In this document: piece by piece, positions 26,203 through 35,384 of the stretch
Layout of the letters: each line of letters starts with the position of its first letter
How positions within the stretch are numbered: position 1 is the stretch's first letter
From: Actinoplanes sichuanensis
GTDB taxonomy: Bacteria > Actinomycetota > Actinomycetes > Mycobacteriales > Micromonosporaceae
DNA: 64,000 bases
NCBI RefSeq assembly: GCF_033097365.1
Contig: NZ_AP028461.1
Span: forward strand, 1,922,001-1,986,000
Reading direction: 5' to 3'
Notes under the pieces: generated by a model
The model's input: only the letters and a program-made list of their open reading frames with translations
Databases searched by the model: none
What the model was told of the DNA's origin: nothing
Program-made: the position numbers and the translations under genes

Positions 26203-26855
26203 CGGGCGACCTGCCCGTCCTCCAGCCGCACGGTACGGGTGGCACACGCCGTGGCGAGCGCCGTGTCGTGGGTGACCAGGACCATCGTCTGCCCGTCCGC
26301 GTGCAGGTCGTTGAAGAGTCGTTGGACGTCCTCGCCGGAGGCCGAGTCGAGGGCACCGGTCGGTTCGTCGGCCAGCAACAACGCCGGCCGGTTCATCAGC
26401 GCCCGGGCCACCGCGACCCGCTGCCGCTCGCCGCCGGACAGCCGACCCGGATAGGCCGTCGCGTGCCGGTCCACCCCCAGGGTGCCGAGCAGTTCGGCGG
26501 CCCGGCGCTGGGCGGCGCCCCGCGACATCCCGGCCAGCTGGGCGGGCAGCGTCACGTTGTCGGCGACGGTCAGGTCGTCCAGCAGGTTGAAGAACTGGAA
26601 CACCATCCCGATCGTGGTCCGGCGATACCGGGCGGACCGGGCCTCACTGAGCGTGTCGACCCGGATCCCGTCCACGGTGACCGAACCGGCACTCGGTACG
26701 TCCAGGCCGGCGACCAGGTTGAGCAGCGTCGACTTGCCACTCCCGGACGGGCCCAGGATCGCCACCGCCTCGCCCGCGGCGATGGTCAGCGACACGTCGC
26801 GTAGTGCCGGTGGCCCGTCGCCGTATCGACGGGTCACATCGCGCAACTCGATCAT
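26199..26855 (-). CDS. ABC transporter ATP-binding protein (LolD/MacB type)
   Basis: A 218-residue ATPase with Walker A 'GPSGSGKS' at 35-42, Q-loop 'FQFFNLL', signature 'LSGGERQRV', Walker B 'LLLADEPTG' and His switch 'VTHD'. It energises the FtsX-type permease encoded immediately downstream. AGGAGG precedes the ATG at 26855 by 6 bases. It is divergent from the two-component pair. Confidence 0.92.
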   Translation of the reverse strand: MIELRDVTRRYGDGPPALRDVSLTIAAGEAVAILGPSGSGKSTLLNLVAGLDVPSAGSVTVDGIRVDTLSEARSARYRRTTIGMVFQFFNLLDDLTVADNVTLPAQLAGMSRGAAQRRAAELLGTLGVDRHATAYPGRLSGGERQRVAVARALMNRPALLLADEPTGALDSASGEDVQRLFNDLHADGQTMVLVTHDTALATACATRTVRLEDGQVAR

Positions 26856-26996
26856 CGAGTCCTCCTGAAGTCGGTGAGGGCTCGAACGCTAGGTTCGGCG
26901 CCACCGGCCATGCGTCAGCCCGAGGAGGCATCTTCGCGACGGCCGTCATCCTTCCGATGTAGACCGGAGATGGATTCGCGGGCGGACTCCGGCGGC

Positions 26997-27002
26997 GATA
27001 CT
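26997..27002 (+). promoter_or_regulatory. -10-like box (GATACT) before the sensor kinase gene
   Basis: GATACT ends 6 bases before the GTG at 27009 and no ribosome binding site separates them, suggesting a leaderless message starting at 27009. Confidence 0.3.
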
Positions 27003-27008
27003 GGGGCG

Positions 27009-28235
27009 GTGATGGACGTGGGCCGCCTGCTGCGCCGTTCCGGCACACTGCCACCGTTGTCGTGGCGTGGCCAGGTCTTCGACGTGCTCGTGGCGGCGGC
27101 TTTGATCGCCGCCGCCGTCTCCGCCGGTGTGACCCGGGTCGGTCCGCAGCGGGCGCCCGCCCCCGGCCTGCCGGAGCCACTGTTCGAGCCGATCCGACCC
27201 GACGACGGCAGCGCCGCGATGGTGGTGCTGTTGCTCGTGGTGGCGCCGCTGGTGCTGCGCCGCCGCTATCCGTTGCCGGTGCTGTGGGTGGTGATGGCCA
27301 TGGCACCGCTGGTCGCCGAGGACGACGCCGCCCTGCGCCTGTCCTTCTACAGCTGCGTGATCGCCGCCTACACCGCGGTCGTCCACAGCCCGTACCGGAT
27401 CGTGGCGCTGGCCGGGCTGCCGGTGGCGATCCTGCTCTACGGCAACCTGGAGGACGGGCCACCGGGCGTGCCGCCGTCGTTCGTGCCGCTGCTGATCCTG
27501 ACCACGATCGCGATCGCGGCGAACGGGCTGCGCCGCTGGCGGAGCCAGGCCGACGACGACCGGAAACGGATGGCCGAGCTGGAACGCGAGCAGATCGAGG
27601 CACTCGATCGGGCCGCCGAGCACGAACGCGCCCGGATCGCCCGAGAGCTGCACGACGTGGTCACCCACAACGTCAGCATGATGGTCATCCAGGCCGGCGC
27701 CGCCCGTAAGGTGCTCGACACCGCACCCGGCCAGACCCGCGAGGCCCTGCTGGCGATCGAGGCCGGCGGTCGGGCCGCGATGACCGAGCTGCGGCACGTG
27801 ATGGGCCTGCTCACGATGGCGCAGGACGACCCCGACCTGGCTCCGCAGCCGGGCCTGGACCAGCTGGACGCGCTGGTCGGGCGGGTCCGGGAGAGTGGGC
27901 TGCCGGTCACGCTGACCCGTTCCGGGCGCCCCCGGCCGGTGCCCGCCGGGATCGCGCTGACCGCCTACCGGGTCGCCCAGGAGGCGCTGACCAACACGAT
28001 CCGGCACGCGGCCGGGGCCGGCGCGGCCGTGCACGTCGAGTACGGCGACGACCACCTGCGCGTCGAAGTGACCGACACCGGCGGCCGGGCCGGCACGCAG
28101 GCGGCCACCGGAGGCGGGTATGGACTGATCGGACTGCGCGAACGGCTCGCCGTCTACGGTGGGACCCTGCGCGCCGGGCCACGGGTGTCCGGCGGTTACC
28201 GGGTCGACGCCCGGATCCCCCTGGAGGACACGTGA
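27009..28235 (+). CDS. NarL-family sensor histidine kinase
   Basis: A membrane kinase of 408 residues from the GTG at 27009, or 407 from the ATG at 27012. Four or five spans lie in residues 20-170. The HisKA_3 domain follows, with the phosphorylated His214 (ATG numbering) in 'ARELHDVVTHN', then the ATPase domain with 'DTGGRAG' and 'GYGLIGLRERLAVYGG'. The tail overlaps the response-regulator gene by 4 bases. It probably senses an envelope signal and controls the divergent ABC transporter. A longer frame reaching 26874 is not supported. Confidence 0.85.
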   Translation: MMDVGRLLRRSGTLPPLSWRGQVFDVLVAAALIAAAVSAGVTRVGPQRAPAPGLPEPLFEPIRPDDGSAAMVVLLLVVAPLVLRRRYPLPVLWVVMAMAPLVAEDDAALRLSFYSCVIAAYTAVVHSPYRIVALAGLPVAILLYGNLEDGPPGVPPSFVPLLILTTIAIAANGLRRWRSQADDDRKRMAELEREQIEALDRAAEHERARIARELHDVVTHNVSMMVIQAGAARKVLDTAPGQTREALLAIEAGGRAAMTELRHVMGLLTMAQDDPDLAPQPGLDQLDALVGRVRESGLPVTLTRSGRPRPVPAGIALTAYRVAQEALTNTIRHAAGAGAAVHVEYGDDHLRVEVTDTGGRAGTQAATGGGYGLIGLRERLAVYGGTLRAGPRVSGGYRVDARIPLEDT

Positions 28236-28888
28236 CCGGACCCCTGCGGGTGGTGATCGCCGACGATCAGGCGCTGGTCCGGGCCGGTTTCCGGATGATC
28301 CTGTCGGCCGACGGCATCGACGTGGTCGCCGAGGCGGTCAACGGGCTGGAGGCGGTCGACGCGGTCCGACGGATCCGGCTCGACGTGGTGCTGATGGACA
28401 TCCGGATGCCCGACCTGGACGGCCTGGAGGCGACCCGCCGCATCGTCGCCGGCGGTGACGACGACCCGCGGGTGCTGATGCTGACCACCTTCGACCTCGA
28501 CCACTATGTGTACGCCGCACTGACCGCCGGGGCCAGCGGCTTCCTGCTCAAGGACGTCACCCCGGAGCACCTGGTCGCGGCGGTGCGGATGGTCCGGGCC
28601 GGGGACGCGCTGCTCGCCCCGGCCATCACCCGCCGCCTCGTCGAACGGTTCGCCCACCGCGACCCCGCTCCGGCCCGGCACCGTGACCTGGCCGTCCTGA
28701 CCCCACGCGAGCTGGAGGTGCTACGGCTGCTGGCCGAGGGCCTGAGCAACGCCGAGCTGGCCGCCCACCTGCACCTGTCCGAGGCCACGGTGAAGACCCA
28801 CGTCGCCCGCATCCTGGCCAAACTCGGCCTCCGCGACCGGGTGCAGGCGGTCGTGCTGGCCTACCGGACCGGCCTGATCACTCCTTAG
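28232..28888 (+). CDS. NarL/LuxR-type response regulator
   Basis: A 218-residue regulator. The receiver domain (1-120) has the acidic pair Asp11-Asp12, the phosphorylated Asp56 in 'LMDIRMP' and 'LLKD' near 107. A LuxR-type helix-turn-helix (about 152-215) has 'LTPRELEVLRLLAEGLSNAELA'-type sequence. It is paired with the kinase by a GTGA overlap. Its stop overlaps the stop of the convergent fxsT gene by 4 bases. Confidence 0.92.
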   Translation: MTGPLRVVIADDQALVRAGFRMILSADGIDVVAEAVNGLEAVDAVRRIRLDVVLMDIRMPDLDGLEATRRIVAGGDDDPRVLMLTTFDLDHYVYAALTAGASGFLLKDVTPEHLVAAVRMVRAGDALLAPAITRRLVERFAHRDPAPARHRDLAVLTPRELEVLRLLAEGLSNAELAAHLHLSEATVKTHVARILAKLGLRDRVQAVVLAYRTGLITP

Positions 28889-31800
28889 AACGGGTGCGGG
28901 TCGAGCATGCGGTGCAGGTAACGGCGCTGGCCGAGGGCGACCACCGCCGGGTGGGAGCCGCCGAGGGCGTGTTCCATCCGGTCGGCGACGTCGGCGTCCT
29001 CGATGATCGGTTCGTGCGCCGCGCGGCGCATCAGCGCCCGGTTGGCGGCGCAGCGCAGCGTGTCCGGATGATCCGGACCGAGCACCTCGCGGTGCCGCTG
29101 CATGGTCGGCTCGATCATGCGCAGCGCGGTGGCCAGTTCGCCGGTCTCGGCGTGCAGCACGGCCAGATTCAGCTCGGCCGCCAGCGTGTACGGATGCCGC
29201 GCCCCGAGCACGTCACCGAGCTCCCGGGCCGCCTGCCGGGCGAACTCCAGACCCGTGGCCAGTTCGCCCTTGGCCCGGTGCGCCGCGGCCAGGTTGTTCA
29301 GACAGACCAGGGTGTGTGGATGCCGCAGGCCCAGGCTCGCACCGTAGGCCAGGCGCACCTCCTCCAGTTCGCTGATGGCGCTGCTCACCTCGCCACCGGC
29401 CAGCAGGCTGACGGCCCGGCTCAGACGGCAGGCCAGGGTGTCCGGGTGAGTGGGCCCGACCACCTCATTGAGTTGCTCGTACGCCTCTTCCAGAAGGGCC
29501 GCCGCGGTCCGCTGGCGGCCGAGCGAACCCAATGACACCGCCCAGTTGGCCTTGGCGCTGAGCGTCCGGTACGAGGACGAACCGAACACCCGCTCGTGCT
29601 TGTGGGCGATCTCTTCCAGCAGCTCGGCGGAGAGGTGGTACTCGCCGGCTTCACGCAGGTCACGGCCGAGGTTGGTGCCGGTGCCGAGCGTACGCGGATG
29701 GTCCTCGCCGTTGATCGTCTTGTTCCGCTCGTAGAGTTCCTCGTCGCGGGCCCGCGCCGCGCGGAAGTCACCGGCGAGTCGCTGGGTGGTGGCCAGGTTG
29801 TTGAGCGCGGACAGGGTTCGCGACGAGTCCTCGCCGAAGTAGTCCATCCAGGCGGCGTAGGTCTTCTCGTCACGTTCTTGCGCCTCGCTGTACCGACCCA
29901 GTGCCCGCAGGTCACCGCCGAGGCCACCCGCTGTCATCAGGGTGTGCGGGTGGGTCGGGCCGAGCAGTTCGGACTGTTCGGCGAGGACCCGCTCGTCGAG
30001 GGCGCGGGCCTCCTCGAAGTGGGCCGATTCGCGCAGGATGTTGGCGACGTTGAACCGCAGGTTGAGGATCTGGCGGCGCAGCGACGTCCGGCCGGCCTCG
30101 TCGGTCTGGTCGAGCAGCATCTCGTTCCATCGGCGGTCGACCTGCTCGCCGAGCTGGCGACCCTCGGGCAGGGCGCCGTTGTACCAGAGGTACCGCACCC
30201 GGTCGATCATCAGCTGGCGGACCTGCTCGTCGTCGCACTCGGCCGCGTCGGACATCTCCAGGTGCGGCCACAGCATCCGGAACCGGGGCCACGACCGGGA
30301 GTCGTCGATCTCGTCACGCGGCCGCAGCCCGGCCAGAACCAGGTGGATCTCGTGCCGGGCCTGGCGCAGCTCCTGCGGGGACATCCGGTTGCGGACCACG
30401 TGCTGCAGGAGCCGGTGTACCTGGATCTGGCTGCGCGCCCGGTCGAGTTTCAGCAGCGCGAGCCGGTTGATGTGCTGGACCAGCGCGTGCCGGTAGAGCC
30501 GGACCGACATCTCCTTGTCGTAGCGGCCCAGCAACTCGGCCAGTTCGTCGCTGATGACCAGGTCGAGGGTGATCTCCGGGGCCAGGATCGAGCAGAGCTG
30601 GAGTAGCCGATACGCCGCCGGGGACCGCTCCTGGAGCAGTTCCAGCGACAGGCTCCACACCTGGTCGACGGTTCGGTCCGGGCCTTCCCGCTCGACCCGG
30701 CGCAGGTACTCGTTGACCTGCTCACCGGTCTCGGCGAGCCATGCACCGGTGGCTGCCACCGCGATCGGCAGGTCACCGAGCGCCACCGCGATCCGTTCGG
30801 CCTGGTCGGTACGGATGGTGGCGACACGCGCCTTGAGGTGGGCGACGCTCTCGTGACGCTGGAACACGTCGATGGTCATCGGCTGCGCCCGCTCGCCCCA
30901 CTCTCGGTTGCGGGAGGTGATCAGCACGTGGCCGGGGCCGTGCGGCAGGAACGGCAGAACCTCCTCGACCTCCTCGGCGTTGTCGAAGATGATCAGCCAG
31001 CGGGTGTGCGGGCTGCCCTGCTCCAAGGCGCTGATCACCGACCGGGCCGCGTCCAGCACGCTCGTCTGCGGTGTGGTCAGGCCGAGTGCTTTGCCCAGGT
31101 CGGACAGGGCGATGTCGATGAACTTGGTCTGCTCGGCATCGACCCACCACACCACGTCGTACGAGTTCTTGAACCGGTGCGCGTACTCCAGGGCCACCTG
31201 GGTCTTCCCGATGCCGCCCATGCCCTGCAACGCCACCTGGAGCGTCGGCGGCGGGTTGCCGGACACCACCACCGGACGGCCGCCGCGCAGCCGGGCCCGT
31301 AGTTCGCGCAGGTCCTGCTCGCGGCCGGTGAACCGGGCGTTGCGGACCAGCGGGTTGAACACCGCGGGCGGCCGGCCCGGAAACCTGACGCCGATCGCCT
31401 GCGGATCCATGTCTCCGACGCTGCGGCCGACGAGGCGCAACACCCGCTCCATCGCCAGTTCCATCGGCTTGCCGCTGATGAACGCGGACGCCGCGAGGGG
31501 ATAGGCGGGCAACGGCGAGATGTCGTCGACGTACACGGCCAGCGAGGGTCGCGCGTCGACCCGGTTGCGGGGCATCACGTCGTTCGGAGCGCCGGCGGTG
31601 GAGTGCGAGACCAGGGTCATCCGTCGCCCGGTGACCTCGCCCGACGGGTGTCCACCGAGGTCGTGCACGCGGATCCCGGCGGCGGCCAGCAGGCCACCGA
31701 TCCACTCGGCCCAGGCCAGGTCCTCCGGCGCGTACTCCAGGGTCACCTCCTCCTCGGTGACCGGCGTCTGCCGCACGAACCGGTTCACCGTCCGGGTCCG

Positions 31801-32745
31801 CAGGGCCTCGTCGAGGACCGGCATGGCGGTCACCTCACCGCCGGTGATGCTCGCGGTGAGGCGTTCGTACGCGGCGAGCAGCGACGTGGTCTGCCCGGGC
31901 GGATCGCCGAAGGTCGCCAGGATCTCCTCGTAGGCGTAGAACGCCCGGTACGGCACCTCCACCGCGTTCCAGTAGCGGCTGCGCTCGGCCGGTGACATGC
32001 CGTCGGGCAGACCGGGGAACCGCTGCATGGCCAGCGCCCGCCCGGCGTCGGCCTTGTCCTTCTCGGCCGGGTCGACCCGCATCGGCACCGGCAGCATCCG
32101 GATGTCGCGCCGCAACGTGTTCTGGGCGACGTCGCCGGCCACCTGGGAGGCGCCGACGATGCCCTGCTCGCTCAGGGTGAAGCAGTTGACCAGGACGTCC
32201 GGCAGTTGGACGGTGCAGATCGAGGCCACGTCGCTGAGCCCGGTCCGGCTGTCGATCAGGGTGTAGTCGTAGTTGGCCCGCATGTCCTGGCGCAGCGCGT
32301 CCAGGAACCGGCCGCCACCGAGCTTCTCGTAGAAGTCGTCCCAGTTCATGCCCGCGATGCTGGCCGCGTACTTCGGGTTCTGCCGGCCCGCGGAGAGGAA
32401 GTCCAGGTGCCCGCCGGAGGGGAAGTGGTCCCAGTCGACCGAGAACGCGTGCGTGTGCACCCGGGCCAGCCGGCGGAGGTCCTCCGGTTCGAGCGGGTTC
32501 CGGGCCTCCCACTCGTAGGCGCGGACCATGTCGATGACCCCGCTGGCCGCCTCCACCGCCTCGGCCCGCAGGAACGGCCCGAAGAACCGGTGCAGGCCGG
32601 GCGACTCCAGATCCCAGTCGGTGACCAGCACCCGCTTACCGTTGGCGGCGAGGATCCAGGCCACATTGGCCAGTGCCATGGTCCGCCCGGTGCCACCCTT
32701 GAACGAGTAGAAGGTCACCACTTTGCCGGGCCGCTGCTCACTCAT
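28885..32745 (-). CDS. fxsT: FxSxx-COOH system protein FxsT: ParA-like, TIR-like, NB-ARC and TPR domains
   Basis: A 1286-residue multidomain protein. Residues 1-300 are a ParA/MinD-like ATPase with 'FKGGTGRT' at 15-22, where the P-loop lysine is arginine. Residues about 330-450 resemble a TIR-like fold ('TLEYAPEDLAWAEWIGGLL', then a strand-helix series). Residues 475-800 are an NB-ARC module with Walker A 'GMGGIGKT' at 508-515 and 'LIIFDNAEE'. From about 890 to the end there are ten or so tetratricopeptide repeats with the 'LGPTHPHTL'/'GEDHPRTL' kinesin-light-chain pattern. It has the architecture of a STAND/NLR-like receptor and is a known companion of FxSxx-COOH peptides. Its start overlaps the fxsC stop (ATGAGTGA). 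Confidence 0.88.
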   Translation of the reverse strand: MSEQRPGKVVTFYSFKGGTGRTMALANVAWILAANGKRVLVTDWDLESPGLHRFFGPFLRAEAVEAASGVIDMVRAYEWEARNPLEPEDLRRLARVHTHAFSVDWDHFPSGGHLDFLSAGRQNPKYAASIAGMNWDDFYEKLGGGRFLDALRQDMRANYDYTLIDSRTGLSDVASICTVQLPDVLVNCFTLSEQGIVGASQVAGDVAQNTLRRDIRMLPVPMRVDPAEKDKADAGRALAMQRFPGLPDGMSPAERSRYWNAVEVPYRAFYAYEEILATFGDPPGQTTSLLAAYERLTASITGGEVTAMPVLDEALRTRTVNRFVRQTPVTEEEVTLEYAPEDLAWAEWIGGLLAAAGIRVHDLGGHPSGEVTGRRMTLVSHSTAGAPNDVMPRNRVDARPSLAVYVDDISPLPAYPLAASAFISGKPMELAMERVLRLVGRSVGDMDPQAIGVRFPGRPPAVFNPLVRNARFTGREQDLRELRARLRGGRPVVVSGNPPPTLQVALQGMGGIGKTQVALEYAHRFKNSYDVVWWVDAEQTKFIDIALSDLGKALGLTTPQTSVLDAARSVISALEQGSPHTRWLIIFDNAEEVEEVLPFLPHGPGHVLITSRNREWGERAQPMTIDVFQRHESVAHLKARVATIRTDQAERIAVALGDLPIAVAATGAWLAETGEQVNEYLRRVEREGPDRTVDQVWSLSLELLQERSPAAYRLLQLCSILAPEITLDLVISDELAELLGRYDKEMSVRLYRHALVQHINRLALLKLDRARSQIQVHRLLQHVVRNRMSPQELRQARHEIHLVLAGLRPRDEIDDSRSWPRFRMLWPHLEMSDAAECDDEQVRQLMIDRVRYLWYNGALPEGRQLGEQVDRRWNEMLLDQTDEAGRTSLRRQILNLRFNVANILRESAHFEEARALDERVLAEQSELLGPTHPHTLMTAGGLGGDLRALGRYSEAQERDEKTYAAWMDYFGEDSSRTLSALNNLATTQRLAGDFRAARARDEELYERNKTINGEDHPRTLGTGTNLGRDLREAGEYHLSAELLEEIAHKHERVFGSSSYRTLSAKANWAVSLGSLGRQRTAAALLEEAYEQLNEVVGPTHPDTLACRLSRAVSLLAGGEVSSAISELEEVRLAYGASLGLRHPHTLVCLNNLAAAHRAKGELATGLEFARQAARELGDVLGARHPYTLAAELNLAVLHAETGELATALRMIEPTMQRHREVLGPDHPDTLRCAANRALMRRAAHEPIIEDADVADRMEHALGGSHPAVVALGQRRYLHRMLDPHPF

Positions 32746-33913
32746 CGTCGCTCTTCTCGAATCCGCTTCGTTGCGATGGGTCGTTGATGCCGAGGCGTGG
32801 CCGGGTGGTGCCCTCCTGATGCTGCACATCGGCCCGCCGGATGAAATGGCGGCGGGCCTCACTCACCACCGACGGCATCAGCCGGGCCAACTGTTCCACA
32901 TCGAGCGCATGGTAGACACGGGCCGCGCCGAGCCCCTGGAGCCGCGCCTGCGCCTCCGCGAGGAGCTCCGCGCCGCGGCCCGGGTACCGCGGGTCGGACT
33001 GGTCGGCCACCAGCACCGGGGTGACCCAGCGGTGCAGGTGACCACGGAGGACGTCGAGTGCGGCGGCGCCACCCGGCTGCCACGGGTCGACCAGGATCAT
33101 CGCCGGCGAGTCGTCCAGGATCTTCAGCTCGTCGGCCCGGTCGACGATCCGCACGGCGAGGCCCTGCTGCTCGGCCCGGGTCGCGGCGAACTCGGCGACC
33201 GGCACGTCGGGTGTGCCGCCGTAAGGCTGCCAGGTCGCCGCGGCGCCGCGACCGGTGCTGACCGCCACCACGAACGGCGTCTCCCTGGCCGGTAGGTCGG
33301 GCACCGGAACCTCGTCGAACGGCAGGGTCCGGCCGGGCGGCAGCCACCGTCGTTGGGTCACCTCGACGATCCGCAGCGCGAGCCGGTCGATGATCCGGCG
33401 GTAGAGGTGGCGGTAGGGGCTGAGCCGGCCCAGCGCCCGCAGGCCGTTCTCCGCGTACTCCGGGATGCCGGCGCCGAGCGGCAGCGCCGCGGTCGCCTCG
33501 GCCTGCTGGGCCCGGTCGGTGACCGGCAGCCAGAGCACCGGCACGATGTGCGCCCGGGCCTGGGCCGGCCGACCGGGGAAGACCCGCTGGAGCCGCTCCA
33601 GGAAGACCGCCCGCTCCCGCATCGGCCACGACTTGAGGAAGTAGCCGGGGGAGTAGAGCGGCACGAACACCTCGGCCCGGCCCAACTGCTCGGCGATCGT
33701 CGCCTTCGACGTGGCGCCGGGGGCGAGCAGGTCGTCGAGGAAGCCGACGGTCGCCGGATCGGCGCCGAGCTGCCCGGCCACCGCGGTGGACAGGTCGTCG
33801 AAGCAGTTGCGGACCCAGATGTCGGTGTCCCGGTTCCCGGACGACGTGCCGGGGGCCGACTTGGCGTACGAGAGGAAGAAGCGGCAGCGGTCCGGCGGCG
33901 GGATCGGGTTCAT
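32738..33913 (-). CDS. fxsC: TIR-like protein FxsC (long form)
   Basis: A 391-residue protein. Residues 8-200 form the TIR-like domain of FxsC: 'CRFFLSYAKS' start, 'FDDLSTAVAGQLG', 'VFVPLYSPGYFLKSWPMRERAVF' (strand plus the conserved W...E helix) and 'HIVPVLWLP'. The second half (about 235-360) is an alpha/beta domain with 'VAVSTGRGAAATWQPYGG' and 'PAMILVDPWQPGG', also known from FxsC. No signal peptide. TIR-like domains may act as NADases or as adaptors; I cannot see a clear catalytic glutamate assignment. The start overlaps the previous stop (ATGA) and the end overlaps fxsT. Confidence 0.82.
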   Translation of the reverse strand: MNPIPPPDRCRFFLSYAKSAPGTSSGNRDTDIWVRNCFDDLSTAVAGQLGADPATVGFLDDLLAPGATSKATIAEQLGRAEVFVPLYSPGYFLKSWPMRERAVFLERLQRVFPGRPAQARAHIVPVLWLPVTDRAQQAEATAALPLGAGIPEYAENGLRALGRLSPYRHLYRRIIDRLALRIVEVTQRRWLPPGRTLPFDEVPVPDLPARETPFVVAVSTGRGAAATWQPYGGTPDVPVAEFAATRAEQQGLAVRIVDRADELKILDDSPAMILVDPWQPGGAAALDVLRGHLHRWVTPVLVADQSDPRYPGRGAELLAEAQARLQGLGAARVYHALDVEQLARLMPSVVSEARRHFIRRADVQHQEGTTRPRLGINDPSQRSGFEKSDDE

Positions 33914-34593
33914 GACGTGCCCTCCGTGAAAGACGTGCCCTCCGTGAAGCTGGTACGCAGGCCCTCGACACCGTCCGGGACGGCCGGTTCGACCCGGTAG
34001 CGGCCGTGGACGCGCTGGATGTGCATGGCCAGCCGCCAGACGATCGCGTCGTAGATCGCGGTCTGCCCGGTCCGGGCGACGCCGAGCAGGCCGTCGGTCA
34101 GGTAGCGGGCGATCCAGTCCTCTTCCGGCAGCCCGGTCGGGGTGAACATCCGCACGGCCGCCACCGGCGGCGGCAGTGCCTGCTCGAACGGGGTCCACAG
34201 CACCGGGACGATCGCGCTCTCGCTGCCCGGCACCGGCCCGCCGCGCGGCACCACCCGGCGGCGCGCGAACACGTCCCACTCCCGCGGACACCAGGTGCTG
34301 TTGAACAGGTACGGGTAGGAGACCAGGCACACCATCACCTGGCAGGTGCCGGCCGCCTGCAGCACCGTCTTCTGCCACAGCTCACCGCCGCCGCGCCCCA
34401 GGTCCAGGAAGCCCGGATCCGCGCCGACAGGTGAGCCGATCAGCTCGTTGACCAGCTCGCTCAGGTCGTCGAAGAGCCGGATCACGTTGCGGCTGGGCTC
34501 GCGCGGCGGGCCGACCGAACGGGTCCGGTCCGGCCGGTTGTAGCTCAGGAAGAACACCGGTGCGCCCGGGTCGTCCGCGATCGGTCCGGTCAC
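33910..34593 (-). CDS. TIR-like FxsC-family protein (short form)
   Basis: A 227-residue TIR-like protein: 'PVFFLSYNRPDR' start, 'RLFDDLSELVNELIG', 'VMVCLVSYPYLFNSTWCPREWDVF' and 'AIVPVLWTPFE'. It lacks the second domain of its longer neighbour. It is nearly identical over about 190 residues to the C-terminal part of the protein at 37882-38970, at both protein and DNA level. The C-terminus carries a perfect duplication of TSFTEG made by an 18-base tandem repeat. Starts and ends overlap neighbouring genes by 4 bases (GTGA, ATGA). Confidence 0.8.
   Translation of the reverse strand: MTGPIADDPGAPVFFLSYNRPDRTRSVGPPREPSRNVIRLFDDLSELVNELIGSPVGADPGFLDLGRGGGELWQKTVLQAAGTCQVMVCLVSYPYLFNSTWCPREWDVFARRRVVPRGGPVPGSESAIVPVLWTPFEQALPPPVAAVRMFTPTGLPEEDWIARYLTDGLLGVARTGQTAIYDAIVWRLAMHIQRVHGRYRVEPAVPDGVEGLRTSFTEGTSFTEGTS
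33914..33949. repeat. 18-base tandem repeat at the 3' end of a TIR-like gene
   Basis: gacgtgccctccgtgaa(a/g) occurs twice in direct succession (33914-33931, 33932-33949). It encodes two TSFTEG blocks just before the stop and lies next to the ATGA overlap with the following gene. Confidence 0.9.
33958..34556. repeat. Long direct repeat, copy 1 (TIR-like coding sequence)
   Basis: About 600 bases match 37898-38496 in the same orientation. The middle and 5' coding parts are almost base-identical (for example 34441-34537 against 38381-38477); the gene-end part is more diverged. The two copies flank fxsA, fxsB and the acetyltransferase gene. Confidence 0.85.
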
Positions 34594-35384
34594 GCGCCGT
34601 CCTCCTCCCATCGCCGGTTGTCAGTCAACCATCGCACCGCAAAATCAACCGCCTCGCGCAACGGCGTCAGCAGCGCCTCGGTCCGCCCGATCCGGCCGCG
34701 CCGCGAGCCACCGGTACGGTCGAAGGCCGCCCCGAGCGCCGCGAAGTCCCGGTCGTCGTGGTCGATGCCGAGGAAGTGCTCGGTGACCCGCTTACCGTCG
34801 CGTTCGACGAAACAGGTGTACTGCTTGCGCCGCGGCCACCGCACCCGCGCCTCGGCCAGGTGCAGGCCGGTGCACCGTTCCCAGCCGCAGCCGATCATCA
34901 GCTCGTGTGCCCCGGCCCGGTAGAGCGCGCCGACCGGCGACCGCTCGCCCAGGTGACAGTCCAGGTCGTGTACCGCCATCAACTCGGCCGCCCGCGGCCC
35001 GGTGGCCGCGAACGACGTCTGTGGATGTCCACTGCGGACGGTACCCGCCGCGGTGCGGACATGCTCGGCGAACACGCCCATCCCGGTGGACGGCATCGCC
35101 GGGGTGAAGCCGGGCATGCCGTCCAGATGGCGGGCCAGCTCCGACGGACCCATTCCGCGGGTCGCCGCCCGGAACACCGGGCTGGTCGTCGAGTTGTGCG
35201 CGGTGTGCGTGGGCACCACGATCGTCGCGTCCGGCCCGGCCACCTCGCGCAGCGCCGCCAGCAGCGCCCGCGGGCCATCGGGCGGCGGGCCGAGGCGGCG
35301 CAGCGACACGTGCACCACCAGGTCGCCTGCGGGCAGCCCGAGTGCCCGCAGATCGGCCACCAGGCCCGCCCGGTCCGGTCTCAC
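34590..35384 (-). CDS. AAC(3)-family N-acetyltransferase in the Fxs operon
   Basis: A 264-residue protein of the aminoglycoside 3-N-acetyltransferase fold: 'AGDLVVHVSLRRLG' (family: GDxLxVHSSL), 'TIVVPTHTAHN', 'RTAAGTVRSGHPQTSFAATG' and 'YRAGAHELMIGCGWERCTGLHLAE'. The enzymes use acetyl-CoA. Encoded between the peptide maturase and the TIR-like proteins with 4-base overlaps on both sides, it more probably modifies the peptide or a cluster-specific amine than an antibiotic; that is inference. It should not be counted as a resistance gene without a test. Confidence 0.82.
   Translation of the reverse strand: MRPDRAGLVADLRALGLPAGDLVVHVSLRRLGPPPDGPRALLAALREVAGPDATIVVPTHTAHNSTTSPVFRAATRGMGPSELARHLDGMPGFTPAMPSTGMGVFAEHVRTAAGTVRSGHPQTSFAATGPRAAELMAVHDLDCHLGERSPVGALYRAGAHELMIGCGWERCTGLHLAEARVRWPRRKQYTCFVERDGKRVTEHFLGIDHDDRDFAALGAAFDRTGGSRRGRIGRTEALLTPLREAVDFAVRWLTDNRRWEEDGA

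Noticed and set aside
34590..35384. Annotation of the AAC(3)-like gene as aminoglycoside resistance
   Set aside because: Its place inside an FxSxx-COOH operon with overlaps on both sides makes a cluster-specific role more likely; family membership alone does not show antibiotic use.
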